The notes: generated by a model from the sequence alone, not told the origin. Shown: positions 42,533-52,454, counted from the first letter of the stretch. The stretch is 64,000 bases of DNA from Mycobacterium pseudokansasii (GCF_900566075.1 NZ_UPHU01000001.1:2108001-2172000); one strand, 5' to 3'. Numbers and translations are program-made.

Positions 42533-44152
42533 TCAGGCTGCTTTGGGTAGCAGTCTGGCGGCGTCGGTGCGTTGTGTGATGTGAGTATCGATGGTGCGCA
42601 ATGCGTTTCGTAATGGCGGTGGTGCGGGTGGCTGGTCGGCGGCCATGAGGGGCGCCAGTAGACGGTTGTGCAGTTTGGTGTAGAAGATCGCAAACCGCAG
42701 CCCGTCGCCGGTGAGGCGGTAGAGGTTGCGGCCCGGGATTCGGGTGATCAGGCCGTTGACGCGTAACCGGGTGAGGTCGTAGCTGGCCTGGTTGGTGGTG
42801 TAGGCGGTGCCGTCGAGCAGTCCGGTCATCAAGGCACGCAGGCTCTTGTTGGTGATGCCGGTGACAGCGAGCATCGTCGTGCACAGGGCGCCGGCCAGGG
42901 CTTGGACCCGAAGATCGCCGAACCGTAAGGCCGGGGTCTTCGCGCCATCCTCGGTGAGGGTGGGCCGCGCGATCCGCTCAAAGGCTGGACTCGCAAGGAC
43001 GCAGCCCTGGCCGACACGCTCAGTATCGAGCAGGCGCCGATTGATTGCACGCGCGCGGGCCTGCAACTCATCGAGATGGACCAGGCGCCGCTGGCAGCGT
43101 AGGTCATCGGGTGAGTTGATCACGGTCTCGATCCGCAGCGCCCGCCCGCCTTTCAAATACTGCTTGATGCGTGAGCTCTTGTAGAACGCGTTGACGGTGA
43201 CCTCGGTACCGCGAGTGACGACTTTCGTCTTGGGGACACAGTCGAGTTTCGGGGGCCGACCGCCTCGGCGGGGCCCGTAAAAGATCAGTTCCACGGTGTC
43301 GGGACGTCCGATGTCGAGGTTATCGGCGACCAGGGCTTCAAAGAATGAGCGGGCGTGGCGTGGGGCGTTGAAAACCAGGGTCCGTGACACCTCGACCTGG
43401 CGCATCGACAGTTCCCACCAGTAGCCCGCCGCCCGGTCGGCGTCAGTCAGCGGCAGCGGCAGCTGGCTCATCCAACGCTCGAAAAATACCTCGATGGCGC
43501 CTGGGCCCAGCCGGTCGCAGATGGCTTGCAGCGCGGCGGGATCCGCACAGGCGGCAAACCCGTTGGACAGCTCGTCAAACCCGATGCCGGCGTTGGCGGC
43601 CTGCCGTTTGGCGTACTCATGGCCGTTGAGCCACACCTTGATCGGGTACGGGAAGGATGTGCAAATCTTGATGAACGCCGGCCCGAAATCGATGTCCCAG
43701 ACATAAAAATAAAAACACGTGACCCGCCGGTCTGCCTTGTAGAACGAAAACCACGGCACACCGTTGTTGCCGATGTGTTTTGCCGAGGCGAACACATTCT
43801 GGAACTCCTGGCCGATCCCGACCGCGACCACCCCGGAGCGGCCTGTACCCGCCTGCCCAACCAAATATGGGCGCATCACCTCAATCTTGCGGTCGTCCTT
43901 GCCGAACCTGACCACCGGGATGGTGTTGTCGGCAGCGAAGCCCTCGACCGCCCGGCGAAACGTGGTGCCCATCTTCTCGATGATCGCCGGCGACGGGATC
44001 GGATAACCCAGGTGCGCGGTCATAAACGACACCACCTGCCCGCCCACCTGCAGATTGGGCACATAGCCATTGAGACAGATCCGATCCATGCAGTCCAAAT
44101 CCAGAACCACATGCCCATCAAGCACATCGTTGACCGTCACTGCCGCAGCCAT
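42533..44152 (-). CDS. Unrecognised 539-residue protein of a multi-copy, mobile-like family
   Basis: This 539-residue protein has no domain I can name with certainty. It starts AAAVTVNDVLDGHVVLDLDCMDRICLNGY and has an acidic-rich DLDCMDR motif. Later segments are RFGKDDRKIEV, GQEFQNVFAS, FYFYVWDIDFGPAFIKICTSFPYPIKVW, and a GRALRIETVINSPDDLRCQRRL block. The last 110 residues look like a winged helix (TTNQASYDLTRLRVNGLITRIPGRNLYRLTGDG). I remember near relatives in many actinobacteria and some proteobacteria, several per genome, labelled only hypothetical. It begins close to the IS1182 gene and ends 40 bp from the left inverted end of the unit. A nuclease or recombinase with Asp/Glu catalysis is possible but unproven. 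The frame is intact. Confidence 0.8.
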   Translation of the reverse strand: MAAAVTVNDVLDGHVVLDLDCMDRICLNGYVPNLQVGGQVVSFMTAHLGYPIPSPAIIEKMGTTFRRAVEGFAADNTIPVVRFGKDDRKIEVMRPYLVGQAGTGRSGVVAVGIGQEFQNVFASAKHIGNNGVPWFSFYKADRRVTCFYFYVWDIDFGPAFIKICTSFPYPIKVWLNGHEYAKRQAANAGIGFDELSNGFAACADPAALQAICDRLGPGAIEVFFERWMSQLPLPLTDADRAAGYWWELSMRQVEVSRTLVFNAPRHARSFFEALVADNLDIGRPDTVELIFYGPRRGGRPPKLDCVPKTKVVTRGTEVTVNAFYKSSRIKQYLKGGRALRIETVINSPDDLRCQRRLVHLDELQARARAINRRLLDTERVGQGCVLASPAFERIARPTLTEDGAKTPALRFGDLRVQALAGALCTTMLAVTGITNKSLRALMTGLLDGTAYTTNQASYDLTRLRVNGLITRIPGRNLYRLTGDGLRFAIFYTKLHNRLLAPLMAADQPPAPPPLRNALRTIDTHITQRTDAARLLPKAA

Positions 44153-44381
44153 GACCCTTAGCCTGCTCGGTCAAACCGGTCCTGACCAGCGACCAATCCC
44201 GGCGGCGGCGCACGTGAGGGCAGGCTCGGACCGCTTCTCAACCGGCAGCTAACCGGCAACGAACCCACCCCACCTAACCGCCCACCTCGGCGGTCCGAGG
44301 CTGGCCTCGCTGGGAGCGCGGGTCAGTAACACGCCGGTGGGGGTGGGCATCTGATTTGTCGGGTGCAGGCGATGATGGGGT

Positions 44382-45865
44382 GTGCGTGATGATTTCGGTG
44401 CTGATGGGTTGTTCGAGGTTGATCCTGGGCAACGGGTGGATCCGGTTTTTTTAGCGCCGAAGCGGTCGGTAGATAAGACCTTTCGGGCGTTCGACCCTGA
44501 GCAGGGGTTGTTGTTGCCGCCATCACTGGATGACTGGCTAGCGGCGGATCATTTGGTGCGGTTCATTGCTGATCTGGTCGATGAGCACCTGGACCTCTCA
44601 CGCATCACCGCGGCCTATACCGAGGTTCGTGGCGGACCGCCTTACGATCCGCGCCTGATGGTGCGGATTCTGCTGTATGGCTACACCACCGGAGTTCGTT
44701 CGTCGCGGAAGCTGGAATCGGCATGCGTTGATGTGGTTGCGTTTCGGTGGCTGGCCGCCGGTAGCGCCCCGGACTACCGTGCGATCGCTCGGTTCCGCAA
44801 ACGGCACCTCTCCGCACTGGGGCACCTGTTTGTGCAGGCACTGGCGTTATGCCAGGCTGCGGGCATGGTCAGCCTGGGCCAGGTCGCCCTCGATGGCACC
44901 AAGGTCCGGGCCAACGCCTCCAAACGCAAGGCGATGAGCTACGCCCGGATGACCGACAAGGAAAAGGTTCTCGCCAGCGAGGTCTCGGCACTGTTGTTGG
45001 AGGCTGAGCGCATCGACAAAGACGAGGACAAGAAGTTCGGCAAGAGTCGGCGCGGCGATGAACTGCCCGCAGAATTGGCTCGCCGTGAAACCAGGCTGGA
45101 AAAGATCCGCCAAGCCAAGGCCGCCCTGGAAGAAGAAGCCCGTGCGCGGGCCCGTGCGCAGGCAGAGGCCAAAGCCCGCGATCGCGCGGCGATGACGACG
45201 ACACGACTGCGGCTCAAGGGGCGGCGGCCGCCGAGCAGGTCGCCCCGAAACCGAAGGCGCAGCGCAACTTCACTGACCCTGATTCCAAGATCATGCTCAC
45301 CGGCGACGGGGCGTTTCACCAGTGCTACAGCGCCCAGGCCGTCGTTGATGCCGATCACCAGGTGATCGTTGCCACCGAGATGAACACCAACGCCGCCGAT
45401 GTGGGTAACTTGATGCCGTTGACCGAGCAGGCCGCCACCAACACCGGGCAGGTGCCCGCTGCGGTCCTTGCCGATGCCGGGTACTGCTCAGCGGACAACC
45501 TCGATCGCGCCGGCGACTACACCGCCGCGTGGGGCACCGAGTTCTTCGTCGCCACCGGCCGACCTCGTCGCGGTGATCCACCCCCGGTCGCCGCCCGTGG
45601 TCGGATCCCGGACTCGGCCACCAGAAAGCAGCGCATGGCCCGCAAGCTCACCACCAAAACCGGCCAGGCCATCTACGCCCGTCGTAAGGCCATCGTCGAA
45701 CCTGTCTTCGGGCAGATGAGCACCTTGCAGGACGCCAAACACCTACTGCTGCGCGGGCTCGAGCAGGCCCGTGGCGAATGGCTGCTGTTAGCCGCCTGCC
45801 ACAATCTGCGCAAACTCCACGGCCACATCGGAATCCACGGCCTGGCCGGCCTGGCCATCAGCTGA
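44382..45865 (+). pseudogene. IS1182-family transposase, split by a -1 frameshift
   Basis: The first frame (44382-45365) gives the N-terminal part: FDPEQGLLLPPSLDDWLAADHLVRFI, DPRLMVRILLYGYTTGVRSSRKLE, the first catalytic Asp in VALDGTKVRANAS, and a long Lys/Glu/Ala coiled segment. The second (45293-45865) gives DPDSKIM-LTGDGAFHQCYSAQ, the second Asp in VLADAGYCSADNL and the Glu in RRKAIVEPVFGQM. The frames join near 45190, where continuing in the -1 frame gives DDDDTTAAQG before the conserved part. No clear slippery heptamer is seen, so this looks like a mutation rather than programmed frameshifting. All three catalytic residues survive across the two pieces. It is oriented opposite to the 539-residue gene, 229 bp away. 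Confidence 0.85.
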
Positions 45866-46230
45866 CCACCGGGCCAATCCTCGGCCACACGCGGACCCCC
45901 CGACCACGACGCCTTCCCGATCGCCAAACACTGAACCCCGGCAAGGCCACCCACGCCGAAAACAATCACGCCCCCGCGAACAAGGCAGACCCGCCAAAGG
46001 CGTTACTGACCCAGGGTCCCTAGCCGGACCGGCGCTCGGTATTCCGGCGAAACGTTGTGCGCCGCGATCAGTGCGTGCCAATCGCTTTGGCCTCGCGAGC
46101 CGCGGCGGTCGACGCGGTGTTCCGGCCATGACTCCAGTCGGCTCCCGTCGCCGCATGGAGGGGACGTTGGCGAGCCCGGCCGTCGGGATAACCTTGGGAC
46201 AGCACACCCGAGGGAAGGACCAAGAATCCG

Positions 46231-47715
46231 GTGGCAAAGCTGGCCAGGGCTGCTGATGTCGTGCTGGTGGGCGCGGGCATCATGAGCGCGACGCTGGGAG
46301 CGTTGCTCAAACGACTGGAGCCCGATTGGTCGATCACCGTGATCGAACGGCTCGATGCCGTCGGCGCCGAGAGCAGCAGTCCCTGGAACAATGCCGGCAC
46401 CGGTCATGCGGGACTGTGCGAAATGAACTACACCCCGGCCGGTCCCGGCGGCGCGATCGACGTAACCAAAGCCGTCCTGATCAACGAGCAATTCCAGGTC
46501 ACCCGACAGTTCTGGGCCTACGCCGCGGATAACGGCGTCTTGACCGACGTACGCGGCTTTCTCAATCCCGTCCCGCACGTGAGTTTCGTGCATGGCGCCG
46601 ACCACGTGGATTACTTGCGGCGCCGCCGCGATGCGCTTGCCGGCAACCCATTGTTCTCCGGCACCGAACTGATCGACGACCCGGACGAGTTCGGTCGCCG
46701 GTTGCCGTTCATGGCCGCCAAACGTGACTTCTCCGAGCCGGTCGCGCTCAACTGGGCCTCCGACGGCACCGATGTCGACTTCGGTGCGCTGTCTCGCCAG
46801 CTCATCGCCTATTGCGTACGCAACGGCACCACCGCGCTGTTCGGCCACGAGGTCCGTGACCTTCACCGCCAGCACGACGGCAGTTGGACATTGACCGTCA
46901 ACAACCGCCGCAGCGGCCAAAAGCACATGCTGAAAGCCAGATTCGTCTTCGTCGGGGCCGGCGGGGACGCGCTGCCGTTGTTACAGAGGTCCGGCATCAA
47001 GGAGATCAAGGGCTTTGCCGGTTTTCCCATCGGAGGCCGCTTCCTGCGCAGCGACAACCCGGCGCTCACCGCCGCCCACCGGGCCAAGGTCTATGGGTTT
47101 CCGTCGCCGGGCGCACCGCCTCTGGGAGCGCTGCACCTCGACCTGAGGTTCGTCAACGGTACTCCCTGGCTGGTTTTCGGGCCGTACCCAGGCTGGTCGC
47201 CAAAGTTCTTGAAACACGGCCACTTCAGCGATTTGCCCCGGTCGATCCGGCGCGACAATCTACTGTCGCTGCTCGGCGTTGGCGTGACCCAACTGAGCTT
47301 GCTGAACTATCTGCTTGGTCAGCTGCTGCTCTCGGCATCGGATCGCATCGATGTGCTTCGTGAATTCGCCCCCAGCGCAGTGGATTCCGACTGGAAGCTG
47401 ACCGTGGCCGGTCAGCGGGTGCAGGTGATCCGGCCTGACAAGCGCAAGGGTGGGGTGGTCGATTTCAACACCACACTGGTCGGCGCCGCCGATGGGAGCA
47501 TCGCCGGGCTGCTGGGAGGTTCGCCGGGCGCCTCGACGGCAGTGCCCATGATGTTCGAGGTTCTGCAGCGCTGCTTTGGCCACCGGTATCAGTCGTGGTT
47601 GCCCGCCCTCAAAGAGATGGTGCCTTCACTGGGAGCCAAGCTCTCCCAAGAGCCCGCGCTGTATGACGAAGTGTGGTCCTGGACCACCAAGGCGCTGCAG
47701 CTGGACGCCGCATGA
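46231..47715 (+). CDS. mqo: Malate:quinone oxidoreductase Mqo
   Basis: A peripheral membrane FAD enzyme that oxidises malate to oxaloacetate and passes electrons to menaquinone. At 494 residues its start [22 protein letters not shown] is the FAD-binding fold. [59 protein letters not shown] and [12 protein letters not shown] are the conserved family segments. GTG at 46231 has a GAGGGAAGGA site about 20 bases upstream, slightly far, but internal starts lose the nucleotide fold. It matches Rv2852c in sequence pattern and position. The CTAG-flanked mobile unit ends about 210 bp upstream, so its promoter should be intact or nearly so. Together with the hydrogenase it feeds the quinone pool. Confidence 0.96.
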   Translation: MAKLARAADVVLVGAGIMSATLGALLKRLEPDWSITVIERLDAVGAESSSPWNNAGTGHAGLCEMNYTPAGPGGAIDVTKAVLINEQFQVTRQFWAYAADNGVLTDVRGFLNPVPHVSFVHGADHVDYLRRRRDALAGNPLFSGTELIDDPDEFGRRLPFMAAKRDFSEPVALNWASDGTDVDFGALSRQLIAYCVRNGTTALFGHEVRDLHRQHDGSWTLTVNNRRSGQKHMLKARFVFVGAGGDALPLLQRSGIKEIKGFAGFPIGGRFLRSDNPALTAAHRAKVYGFPSPGAPPLGALHLDLRFVNGTPWLVFGPYPGWSPKFLKHGHFSDLPRSIRRDNLLSLLGVGVTQLSLLNYLLGQLLLSASDRIDVLREFAPSAVDSDWKLTVAGQRVQVIRPDKRKGGVVDFNTTLVGAADGSIAGLLGGSPGASTAVPMMFEVLQRCFGHRYQSWLPALKEMVPSLGAKLSQEPALYDEVWSWTTKALQLDAA

Positions 47716-47743
47716 CCCACGCCGGCGGGGAAGGGCAACGCTT

Positions 47744-48214
47744 ATGAGCGAGGCGCTCCGCCGAGCCTGGGCCAAAGACCTTGACGCCGCAACCCTTTAC
47801 GAACTGCTCAAGCTGCGGGTGGAAGTCTTCGTGGTCGAACAGGCCTGCCCATATCCCGAACTGGACGGCCGCGACCTGCTCTCCGAGACCCGGCATTTCT
47901 GGCTGGAAACACCTGACGGCGAGGTGATCTGCACCCTGCGTCTGATGGAGGAGCACGCCGGAGGGGAGAAGACATTCCGCATCGGCCGGCTGTGCACCCG
48001 GCGGGATGCCCGCGGTCAGGGACATACCACCCGGCTGCTGCGTGCCGCGCTGGCTGAAGTGGGTGACTACCCGTGCCGGATCGACGCCCAGGTCTATCTG
48101 GCCGACATGTACGCCCAGCACGGATTTGTCCGTGACGGTGACGATTTCATCGACGACGGTATTCCGCATGTGCCGATGCTTCGGCCGGCGTCCGGTCCGG
48201 CGGCCCACTCGTGA
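47744..48214 (+). CDS. GNAT N-acetyltransferase, ElaA-like (Rv2851c-like)
   Basis: A 156-residue acetyl-CoA-dependent transferase. Features are [23 protein letters not shown] (ElaA/GNAT motif C region), [20 protein letters not shown], the acetyl-CoA loop [24 protein letters not shown] (R/Q-x-x-G-x-G/A) and a final [31 protein letters not shown]. The last segment is typical of ElaA proteins. ATG at 47744 follows GGGAAGGG. The stop overlaps the chelatase start by 4 bp (GTGA), so the two are coupled. The acceptor substrate is not known. The order mqo, GNAT, chelatase, cobO, cobB is that of M. tuberculosis. Confidence 0.9.
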   Translation: MSEALRRAWAKDLDAATLYELLKLRVEVFVVEQACPYPELDGRDLLSETRHFWLETPDGEVICTLRLMEEHAGGEKTFRIGRLCTRRDARGQGHTTRLLRAALAEVGDYPCRIDAQVYLADMYAQHGFVRDGDDFIDDGIPHVPMLRPASGPAAHS

Positions 48215-50061
48215 AGCCCTATCCGTTCAGTGCGATCGTCGGACACGACCACATGCGGCTTGCGTTGCTGTTGTGCGCCGTTCGCCCGGAGATCGGCGGG
48301 GTACTGGTCCGCGGCGAGAAAGGCACCGCGAAATCGACGGCTGTGCGCGGGCTTGCGGCGCTACTGTCGGCGGCGACCGGCGGCGCCGGGCTGGTCGAGA
48401 TGCCATTGGGGGCCACCGAGGACCGGGTGGTGGGTTCACTGGATTTGCAGCGGGTCCTGCGTGACGGTGAGCACGCGTTTTCACCGGGCCTGCTGGCGCG
48501 TGCTCACGGCGGAGTGCTCTACGTCGATGAAGTCAACCTGCTGCATGACCATCTGGTCGACATATTGCTCGACGCCGCCGCGATGGGACGGGTACATGTC
48601 GAACGCGACGGCATATCCCATTCGCATGAGTCCCGCTTCGTCCTGATCGGCACCATGAATCCCGAAGAGGGCGAACTTCGTCCGCAGCTGCTGGACCGAT
48701 TCGGTCTCACCGTCGACGTGCAGGCATCGCGAGACGTCGACGTGCGCGTGGAGGTGATCCGGCAGCGGATGGCATACGAAGCCGATCCCGAAGCGTTCGC
48801 CGAACGCTATGCCCAGGCCGACGCGGAACTGGCTCGCCAGATCGCTGCGGCGCGTGCCCTCGTCGACGACGTGGTGTTGCCGGACAAGGAATTACGGCGC
48901 ATCGCCGCGATATGTGCGGCCTTCGACGTCGACGGCATGCGAGCCGATCTGGTGGTGGCCCGAACGGCAGTCGCGCACGCGGCCTGGCGCGGTGCAGGCA
49001 CTGTCGAAGAACACGACATCCGGGTAGCCGCCGAACTGGCACTGCCGCATCGCCGCCGGCGAGACCCTTTCGACGATCACGGTCTCGACCGCGACCAGCT
49101 CAACGAGGCGCTGCGGCGGGCGGACTCCGACCAGGATCCCGAGCCTGACCCACCCGGCGGCGGTCGGGCAGCCGAAGACCCTGAGCCCCAACCCAACCCG
49201 CACTCAACTGAAGACCCGCCGCGCCCGGCTTCGCCGGGCTCGCGATCATCACCGAAACCCAGCGCGCCGCCGTCGAAAACCTTTCGTACCCGCGCGCTGA
49301 CTGTTCCGGGTGTCGGCGAGGGCGCCCCCGGACGACGGTCGCGGGCCCGCAACGCATCTGGCAGTGTGGTGGCCGCCGTTGAAACCGGCGACCCGGACGG
49401 TCATGGGCTGCATCTGTTCGCCACTCTGTTGGCTGCCGCCGGGCATGCGGCTGGAGCCGGGCCGCTGCGGCCGGAGGCGGACGACGTGCGCCGCGCGGTC
49501 CGCGAGGGACGCGAGGGCAACCTGGTGATCTTCGTTGTCGACGCATCGGGATCGATGGCCGCCCGCGATCGCATGGCGGCGGTCAGCGGCGCGACCATGT
49601 CGCTGCTGCGCGACGCTTATCAGCGGCGTGACAAGGTCGCGGTGATCACCTTCCGACAGCGCGAGGCCGGGTTGTTGCTGCCGCCCACGTCGTCGGCGCA
49701 CATCGCCGGCCGGCGGCTGGCGCGGTTCGACACCGGCGGCAAAACCCCGCTCGCGGAAGGTCTGTTGGCAGCGCGCCAGCTGGTCGTCCGGGAAAAGGCG
49801 CGTGACCTCGCTCGCCGCGCCCTGGTGGTGTTGCTTACCGACGGACGGGCCACATCCGGGCCAGACCCATTGGGCCGCAGTCGAATTGCCGCATCACGAC
49901 TGGCCGCTGAGGGCGTGGCCGCCGTGGTCGTAGACTGTGAGACTTCCTACGTTCGGCTCGGATTGGCCGTGCAGCTGGCCCGTCAGCTGGGTGCGCCGGC
50001 CGTGCGCCTCGAGCAGCTGCACGCCGACCACTTGACCCGGGCCGTCCGTGACGTGGCCTGA
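48211..50061 (+). CDS. Chelatase subunit, ChlI-ChlD fusion (Rv2850c-like)
   Basis: A 616-residue AAA+ ATPase joined to a VWA domain. The AAA+ part (about 1-320) has Walker [12 protein letters not shown], Walker B-type [11 protein letters not shown] and sensor [21 protein letters not shown] Pro/acidic linker (about 300-370: [16 protein letters not shown]) leads to the VWA domain with [17 protein letters not shown] (about residue 445). This layout is that of magnesium/cobalt chelatase motor subunits. The neighbours cobO and cobB make cobalt insertion with a separate CobN catalytic subunit more likely than chlorophyll-type magnesium insertion, which mycobacteria lack. GTG at 48211 overlaps the acetyltransferase gene. 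Confidence 0.92.
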   Translation: MKPYPFSAIVGHDHMRLALLLCAVRPEIGGVLVRGEKGTAKSTAVRGLAALLSAATGGAGLVEMPLGATEDRVVGSLDLQRVLRDGEHAFSPGLLARAHGGVLYVDEVNLLHDHLVDILLDAAAMGRVHVERDGISHSHESRFVLIGTMNPEEGELRPQLLDRFGLTVDVQASRDVDVRVEVIRQRMAYEADPEAFAERYAQADAELARQIAAARALVDDVVLPDKELRRIAAICAAFDVDGMRADLVVARTAVAHAAWRGAGTVEEHDIRVAAELALPHRRRRDPFDDHGLDRDQLNEALRRADSDQDPEPDPPGGGRAAEDPEPQPNPHSTEDPPRPASPGSRSSPKPSAPPSKTFRTRALTVPGVGEGAPGRRSRARNASGSVVAAVETGDPDGHGLHLFATLLAAAGHAAGAGPLRPEADDVRRAVREGREGNLVIFVVDASGSMAARDRMAAVSGATMSLLRDAYQRRDKVAVITFRQREAGLLLPPTSSAHIAGRRLARFDTGGKTPLAEGLLAARQLVVREKARDLARRALVVLLTDGRATSGPDPLGRSRIAASRLAAEGVAAVVVDCETSYVRLGLAVQLARQLGAPAVRLEQLHADHLTRAVRDVA

Positions 50062-50094
50062 AGCCGGGACTTGAAGCCGGAAAGGTAACCGCTT

Positions 50095-50718
50095 ATGCCG
50101 CAGGGAAATCCGACTTACATCCCCGATGACGGTCTGACAACCAGGGCCCGGCGCAATCAGCCGGTGCTGGCGGTGCATACCGGTGACGGCAAGGGAAAAT
50201 CAACGGCAGCCTTCGGAATGGCGCTGCGCGCGTGGAATGTCGGGCTCGACGTCGCGGTATTCCAGTTCGTCAAAAGTGCCAAATGGAAGGTGGGCGAAGA
50301 AGCGGCGTTCCATCAGCTCGGTCGGCTGCACGACGAACAAGGGATCGGCGGAGCCGTCGAATGGCACAAGATGGGCGCGGGCTGGTCGTGGACGCGTCAA
50401 TCGCGCAAGGCCGGCAGCGATCTTGATCACGCCGTCGCGGCGGCGGACGGTTGGGCCGAGATCGCGCGCCGGCTGGCGGCGCAACACCACCAGTTTTACG
50501 TGCTGGACGAATTCACCTACCCCTTGAAATGGGGTTGGCTTGACGTCGACGACGTGGTGGAGGTGTTGCTGGCACGGCCCGGCCACCAACATGTCGTGAT
50601 CACCGGACGCGACGCACCACCTCGATTGATCGAGGCAGCCGATTTGGTGACCGAGATGACCAAGGTCAAACACCCGATGGATGTGGGCCGTAAGGGTCAG
50701 CAGGGCATCGAGTGGTGA
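50095..50718 (+). CDS. cobO: Cob(I)alamin/corrinoid adenosyltransferase CobO
   Basis: CobO attaches the adenosyl group of ATP to the cobalt of corrinoids in cobalamin synthesis. At 207 residues it has the reversed P-loop VHTGDGKGKSTAAFGMALRA (residues about 26-45), VFQFVKSAKW, YVLDEFTYPLKWGW (the Asp-Glu of the Walker B region) and ITGRDAPPRLIEAADLVTEM, all diagnostic for the CobA/CobO family. ATG at 50095 follows GGAAAGG. Only 4 bp separate its stop from the cobB start. It is the orthologue of Rv2849c. Confidence 0.95.
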   Translation: MPQGNPTYIPDDGLTTRARRNQPVLAVHTGDGKGKSTAAFGMALRAWNVGLDVAVFQFVKSAKWKVGEEAAFHQLGRLHDEQGIGGAVEWHKMGAGWSWTRQSRKAGSDLDHAVAAADGWAEIARRLAAQHHQFYVLDEFTYPLKWGWLDVDDVVEVLLARPGHQHVVITGRDAPPRLIEAADLVTEMTKVKHPMDVGRKGQQGIEW

Positions 50719-50722
50719 AACC

Positions 50723-52096
50723 GTGACCTCGACACCGGCCCTGGTGATTGCCGCACCCGCCTCGGGCAGCGGAAAGACCACCATCGCAACGGGTTTGATG
50801 GGGGCGCTATGCCGAGCCGGTCACCGGGTCGCGCCCTTCAAAGTCGGTCCCGACTTCATCGATCCCGGTTACCACACCCTCGCCTCAGGGCGGGTCGGCC
50901 GCAACCTGGACCCGGTATTGGTGGGGGAGCGGCTCATCGGCCCGCTCTACGCGCACGGCACCGTCGGCACCGACATCGCGGTGGTCGAAGGTGTGATGGG
51001 CCTATTCGACGGGCGTATCGGTGAAGCGATGAGCGGCCCTGCAGCGGGGTCCACCGCACACGTCGCAGGCTTGCTGGGGGCGCCGGTGGTCCTGGTGGTC
51101 GACGCGCGGGGCCAGAGCCACAGCATTGCGGCGCTGTTGCACGGCTTCACCACCTTCGACTTAACAACCCGGATTGCCGGCGTCATTCTCAACCGGGTCG
51201 GGACGGCCAGGCATGAGCATGTGCTGCGACAGGCGTGCGAGCAGGCCGGTGTCCCAGTGCTGGGCGCCATCCCCCGAGCCGCTGAATTGGAGCTTCCTAC
51301 AAGGTATCTGGGTCTCGTCACCGCGGTCGAGTATGGTCGCCGGGCCCGGCTGGCAGTCGAGGCGATGACGGCATTGGTCGCTCGGCACACCGATCTGAGC
51401 GCAATGGTCGCGGCCGCCGCAAGCCGCGTCGGCGCACCGCCGTGGGACCCGGTGACGGCCGCCGGCGGGCCAATGAGCGGGCGCCCGGCCGTTGCGATGG
51501 CGGCGGGCAAGGCCTTCAGCTTCGCCTACGCCGAACATGCCGAGCTGTTGCGGGCCGTCGGGGCCGATGTCGTCGACTTCGACCCGCTCAATCAGGCACT
51601 GCCGGAAGGGACGAACGCCGTGCTGCTGCCGGGTGGATTCCCGGAGCAATTCGCCGCGGAGCTCTCCGCCAATGAGCTGGTCCGCCGCCAGCTCCGACAC
51701 TTGGCGGCCGCGGGCGCCCCGATACACGCCGAATGCGCCGGACTGATTTATCTGGTATCCGAACTGGATGGATACCCGATGTGCGGCGTGCTGGCCGGCT
51801 CTGCACGCTTTACCCAGCGCCTCACACTGGGATACCGCGACGCCGTCGCGGTCGCCGACTCGCCGCTGTATTCGGTCGGCCGTCGGGTAGCCGGGCACGA
51901 ATTCCACCGCACCACCGTCGCGTTCACCGACAGCTACCAGCCGGCGTGGGTGTATCGGGGTGCCGGGCATGATGACCACCCTGTGCGAGACGGCGTCGTG
52001 CATGGCGGTGTGCATGCGTCCTACCTGCATACACATCCGGCCGCGACGCCGGAAGCGGTGTCGCGCTTCGTCGCACATGCCGCCGCCCGGTCGTAG
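50723..52096 (+). CDS. cobB: Cobyrinic/hydrogenobyrinic acid a,c-diamide synthase CobB
   Basis: CobB amidates the a and c carboxylates of the corrin ring with glutamine and ATP, an earlier step of the same pathway as cobQ. The 457-residue protein has the ATP-binding start VIAAPASGSGKTTIATGLMGAL, KVGPDFIDPGYH, VVEGVMGLFDG and VVLVVDARGQ. A glutaminase half follows with the Cys in APIHAECAGLIYL and the terminal His of GVHASYLHTHPA. I start at GTG 50723 (VTSTPALVIAAP), 4 bp after cobO; the longer frame from 50681 overlaps cobO. A 56-bp tandem repeat follows the stop. It is the orthologue of Rv2848c. Confidence 0.95.
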   Translation: MTSTPALVIAAPASGSGKTTIATGLMGALCRAGHRVAPFKVGPDFIDPGYHTLASGRVGRNLDPVLVGERLIGPLYAHGTVGTDIAVVEGVMGLFDGRIGEAMSGPAAGSTAHVAGLLGAPVVLVVDARGQSHSIAALLHGFTTFDLTTRIAGVILNRVGTARHEHVLRQACEQAGVPVLGAIPRAAELELPTRYLGLVTAVEYGRRARLAVEAMTALVARHTDLSAMVAAAASRVGAPPWDPVTAAGGPMSGRPAVAMAAGKAFSFAYAEHAELLRAVGADVVDFDPLNQALPEGTNAVLLPGGFPEQFAAELSANELVRRQLRHLAAAGAPIHAECAGLIYLVSELDGYPMCGVLAGSARFTQRLTLGYRDAVAVADSPLYSVGRRVAGHEFHRTTVAFTDSYQPAWVYRGAGHDDHPVRDGVVHGGVHASYLHTHPAATPEAVSRFVAHAAARS

Positions 52097-52099
52097 CGG

Positions 52100-52442
52100 C
52101 TCGGCGACACCCGCTGCGCCCGGCTCCGCCGCGTCGCGCTCCGCCGCGCTGGCGATCACCACGGTGTTCGACGGTGGTGATCCGCTGCGCCCGGCTCCGC
52201 CGGGCTGGCGATCACCACGGTGTTCGACGGTGGTGATCCGCCGCGTCGCGCTCCGCCGCGCTGGCGATCACCACGGTGTTCGACGGTGGTGATCCGCTGC
52301 GCCCGGCTCCGCCGGGCTGGCGATCACCACGGTGTTCGACGGTGGTGATCCGCTGCGCCCGGCTCCGCCGGGCTGGCGATCACCACGGTGTTCGACGGTG
52401 GTGATCCGCTGCGCCCGGCTCCGCCGGGCTGGCGATCACCAC
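52100..52442. repeat. 56-bp tandem repeat (about six copies) between cobB and cysG
   Basis: The core GGCGATCACCACGGTGTTCG recurs at 52151, 52207, 52263, 52319, 52375 and 52431, exactly 56 bp apart; the last copy stops after CACCAC. Each full unit can form a hairpin through GATCACCAC and GTGGTGATC. The GC-rich spacer has two forms, CGCCCGGCTCCGCCGGGC and CGTCGCGCTCCGCCGCGC, in a mixed order. Translated, a unit reads DGGDPLRPAPPGWRSP-like, the phrase I remember repeated at the N-terminus of M. tuberculosis Rv2859c. The array ends next to the cysG promoter. It should vary in copy number between strains. Confidence 0.92.
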
Positions 52443-52448
52443 TAAGCT
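52443..52448 (+). promoter_or_regulatory. Candidate -10 box for leaderless cysG transcript
   Basis: TAAGCT is placed six bases before the cysG GTG (52455), the same hexamer and spacing as in front of mapB. This spacing puts the transcription start at the start codon. No convincing -35 is seen; the region upstream is the last repeat unit, so array length could alter promoter context. Confidence 0.45.
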
Positions 52449-52454
52449 TGGCGG

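Larger units (their letters stand above)
42493..46019. mobile_element. CTAG-flanked 3.5-kb mobile unit (539-residue gene plus IS1182-type transposase)
   Basis: Outer inverted ends GGACCCTTGGTC (42493-42504) and GACCCAGGGTCC (46008-46019) differ at one base. Both are flanked by CTAG (42489-42492 and 46020-46023), and outside that by CCGG on each side. Joining the flanks restores CCGGCTAGCCGG, a 12-base palindrome with CTAG at its centre. A 4-bp duplication of CTAG in a palindromic target is what an IS1182-type insertion would give. Inside lie a minus-strand 539-residue gene and a plus-strand IS1182 transposase. A second internal repeat, GGGTCAGTAAC at 44320-44330, matches the right end (46002-46012), so a smaller IS1182 unit (about 44311-46019) may be nested in or fused to the larger one. 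Confidence 0.65.

Noticed and set aside
46003..46926. 307-codon minus-strand ORF opposite the start of mqo
   Set aside because: It runs through the end of the mobile unit and opposite a gene with strong family support; the product is featureless.
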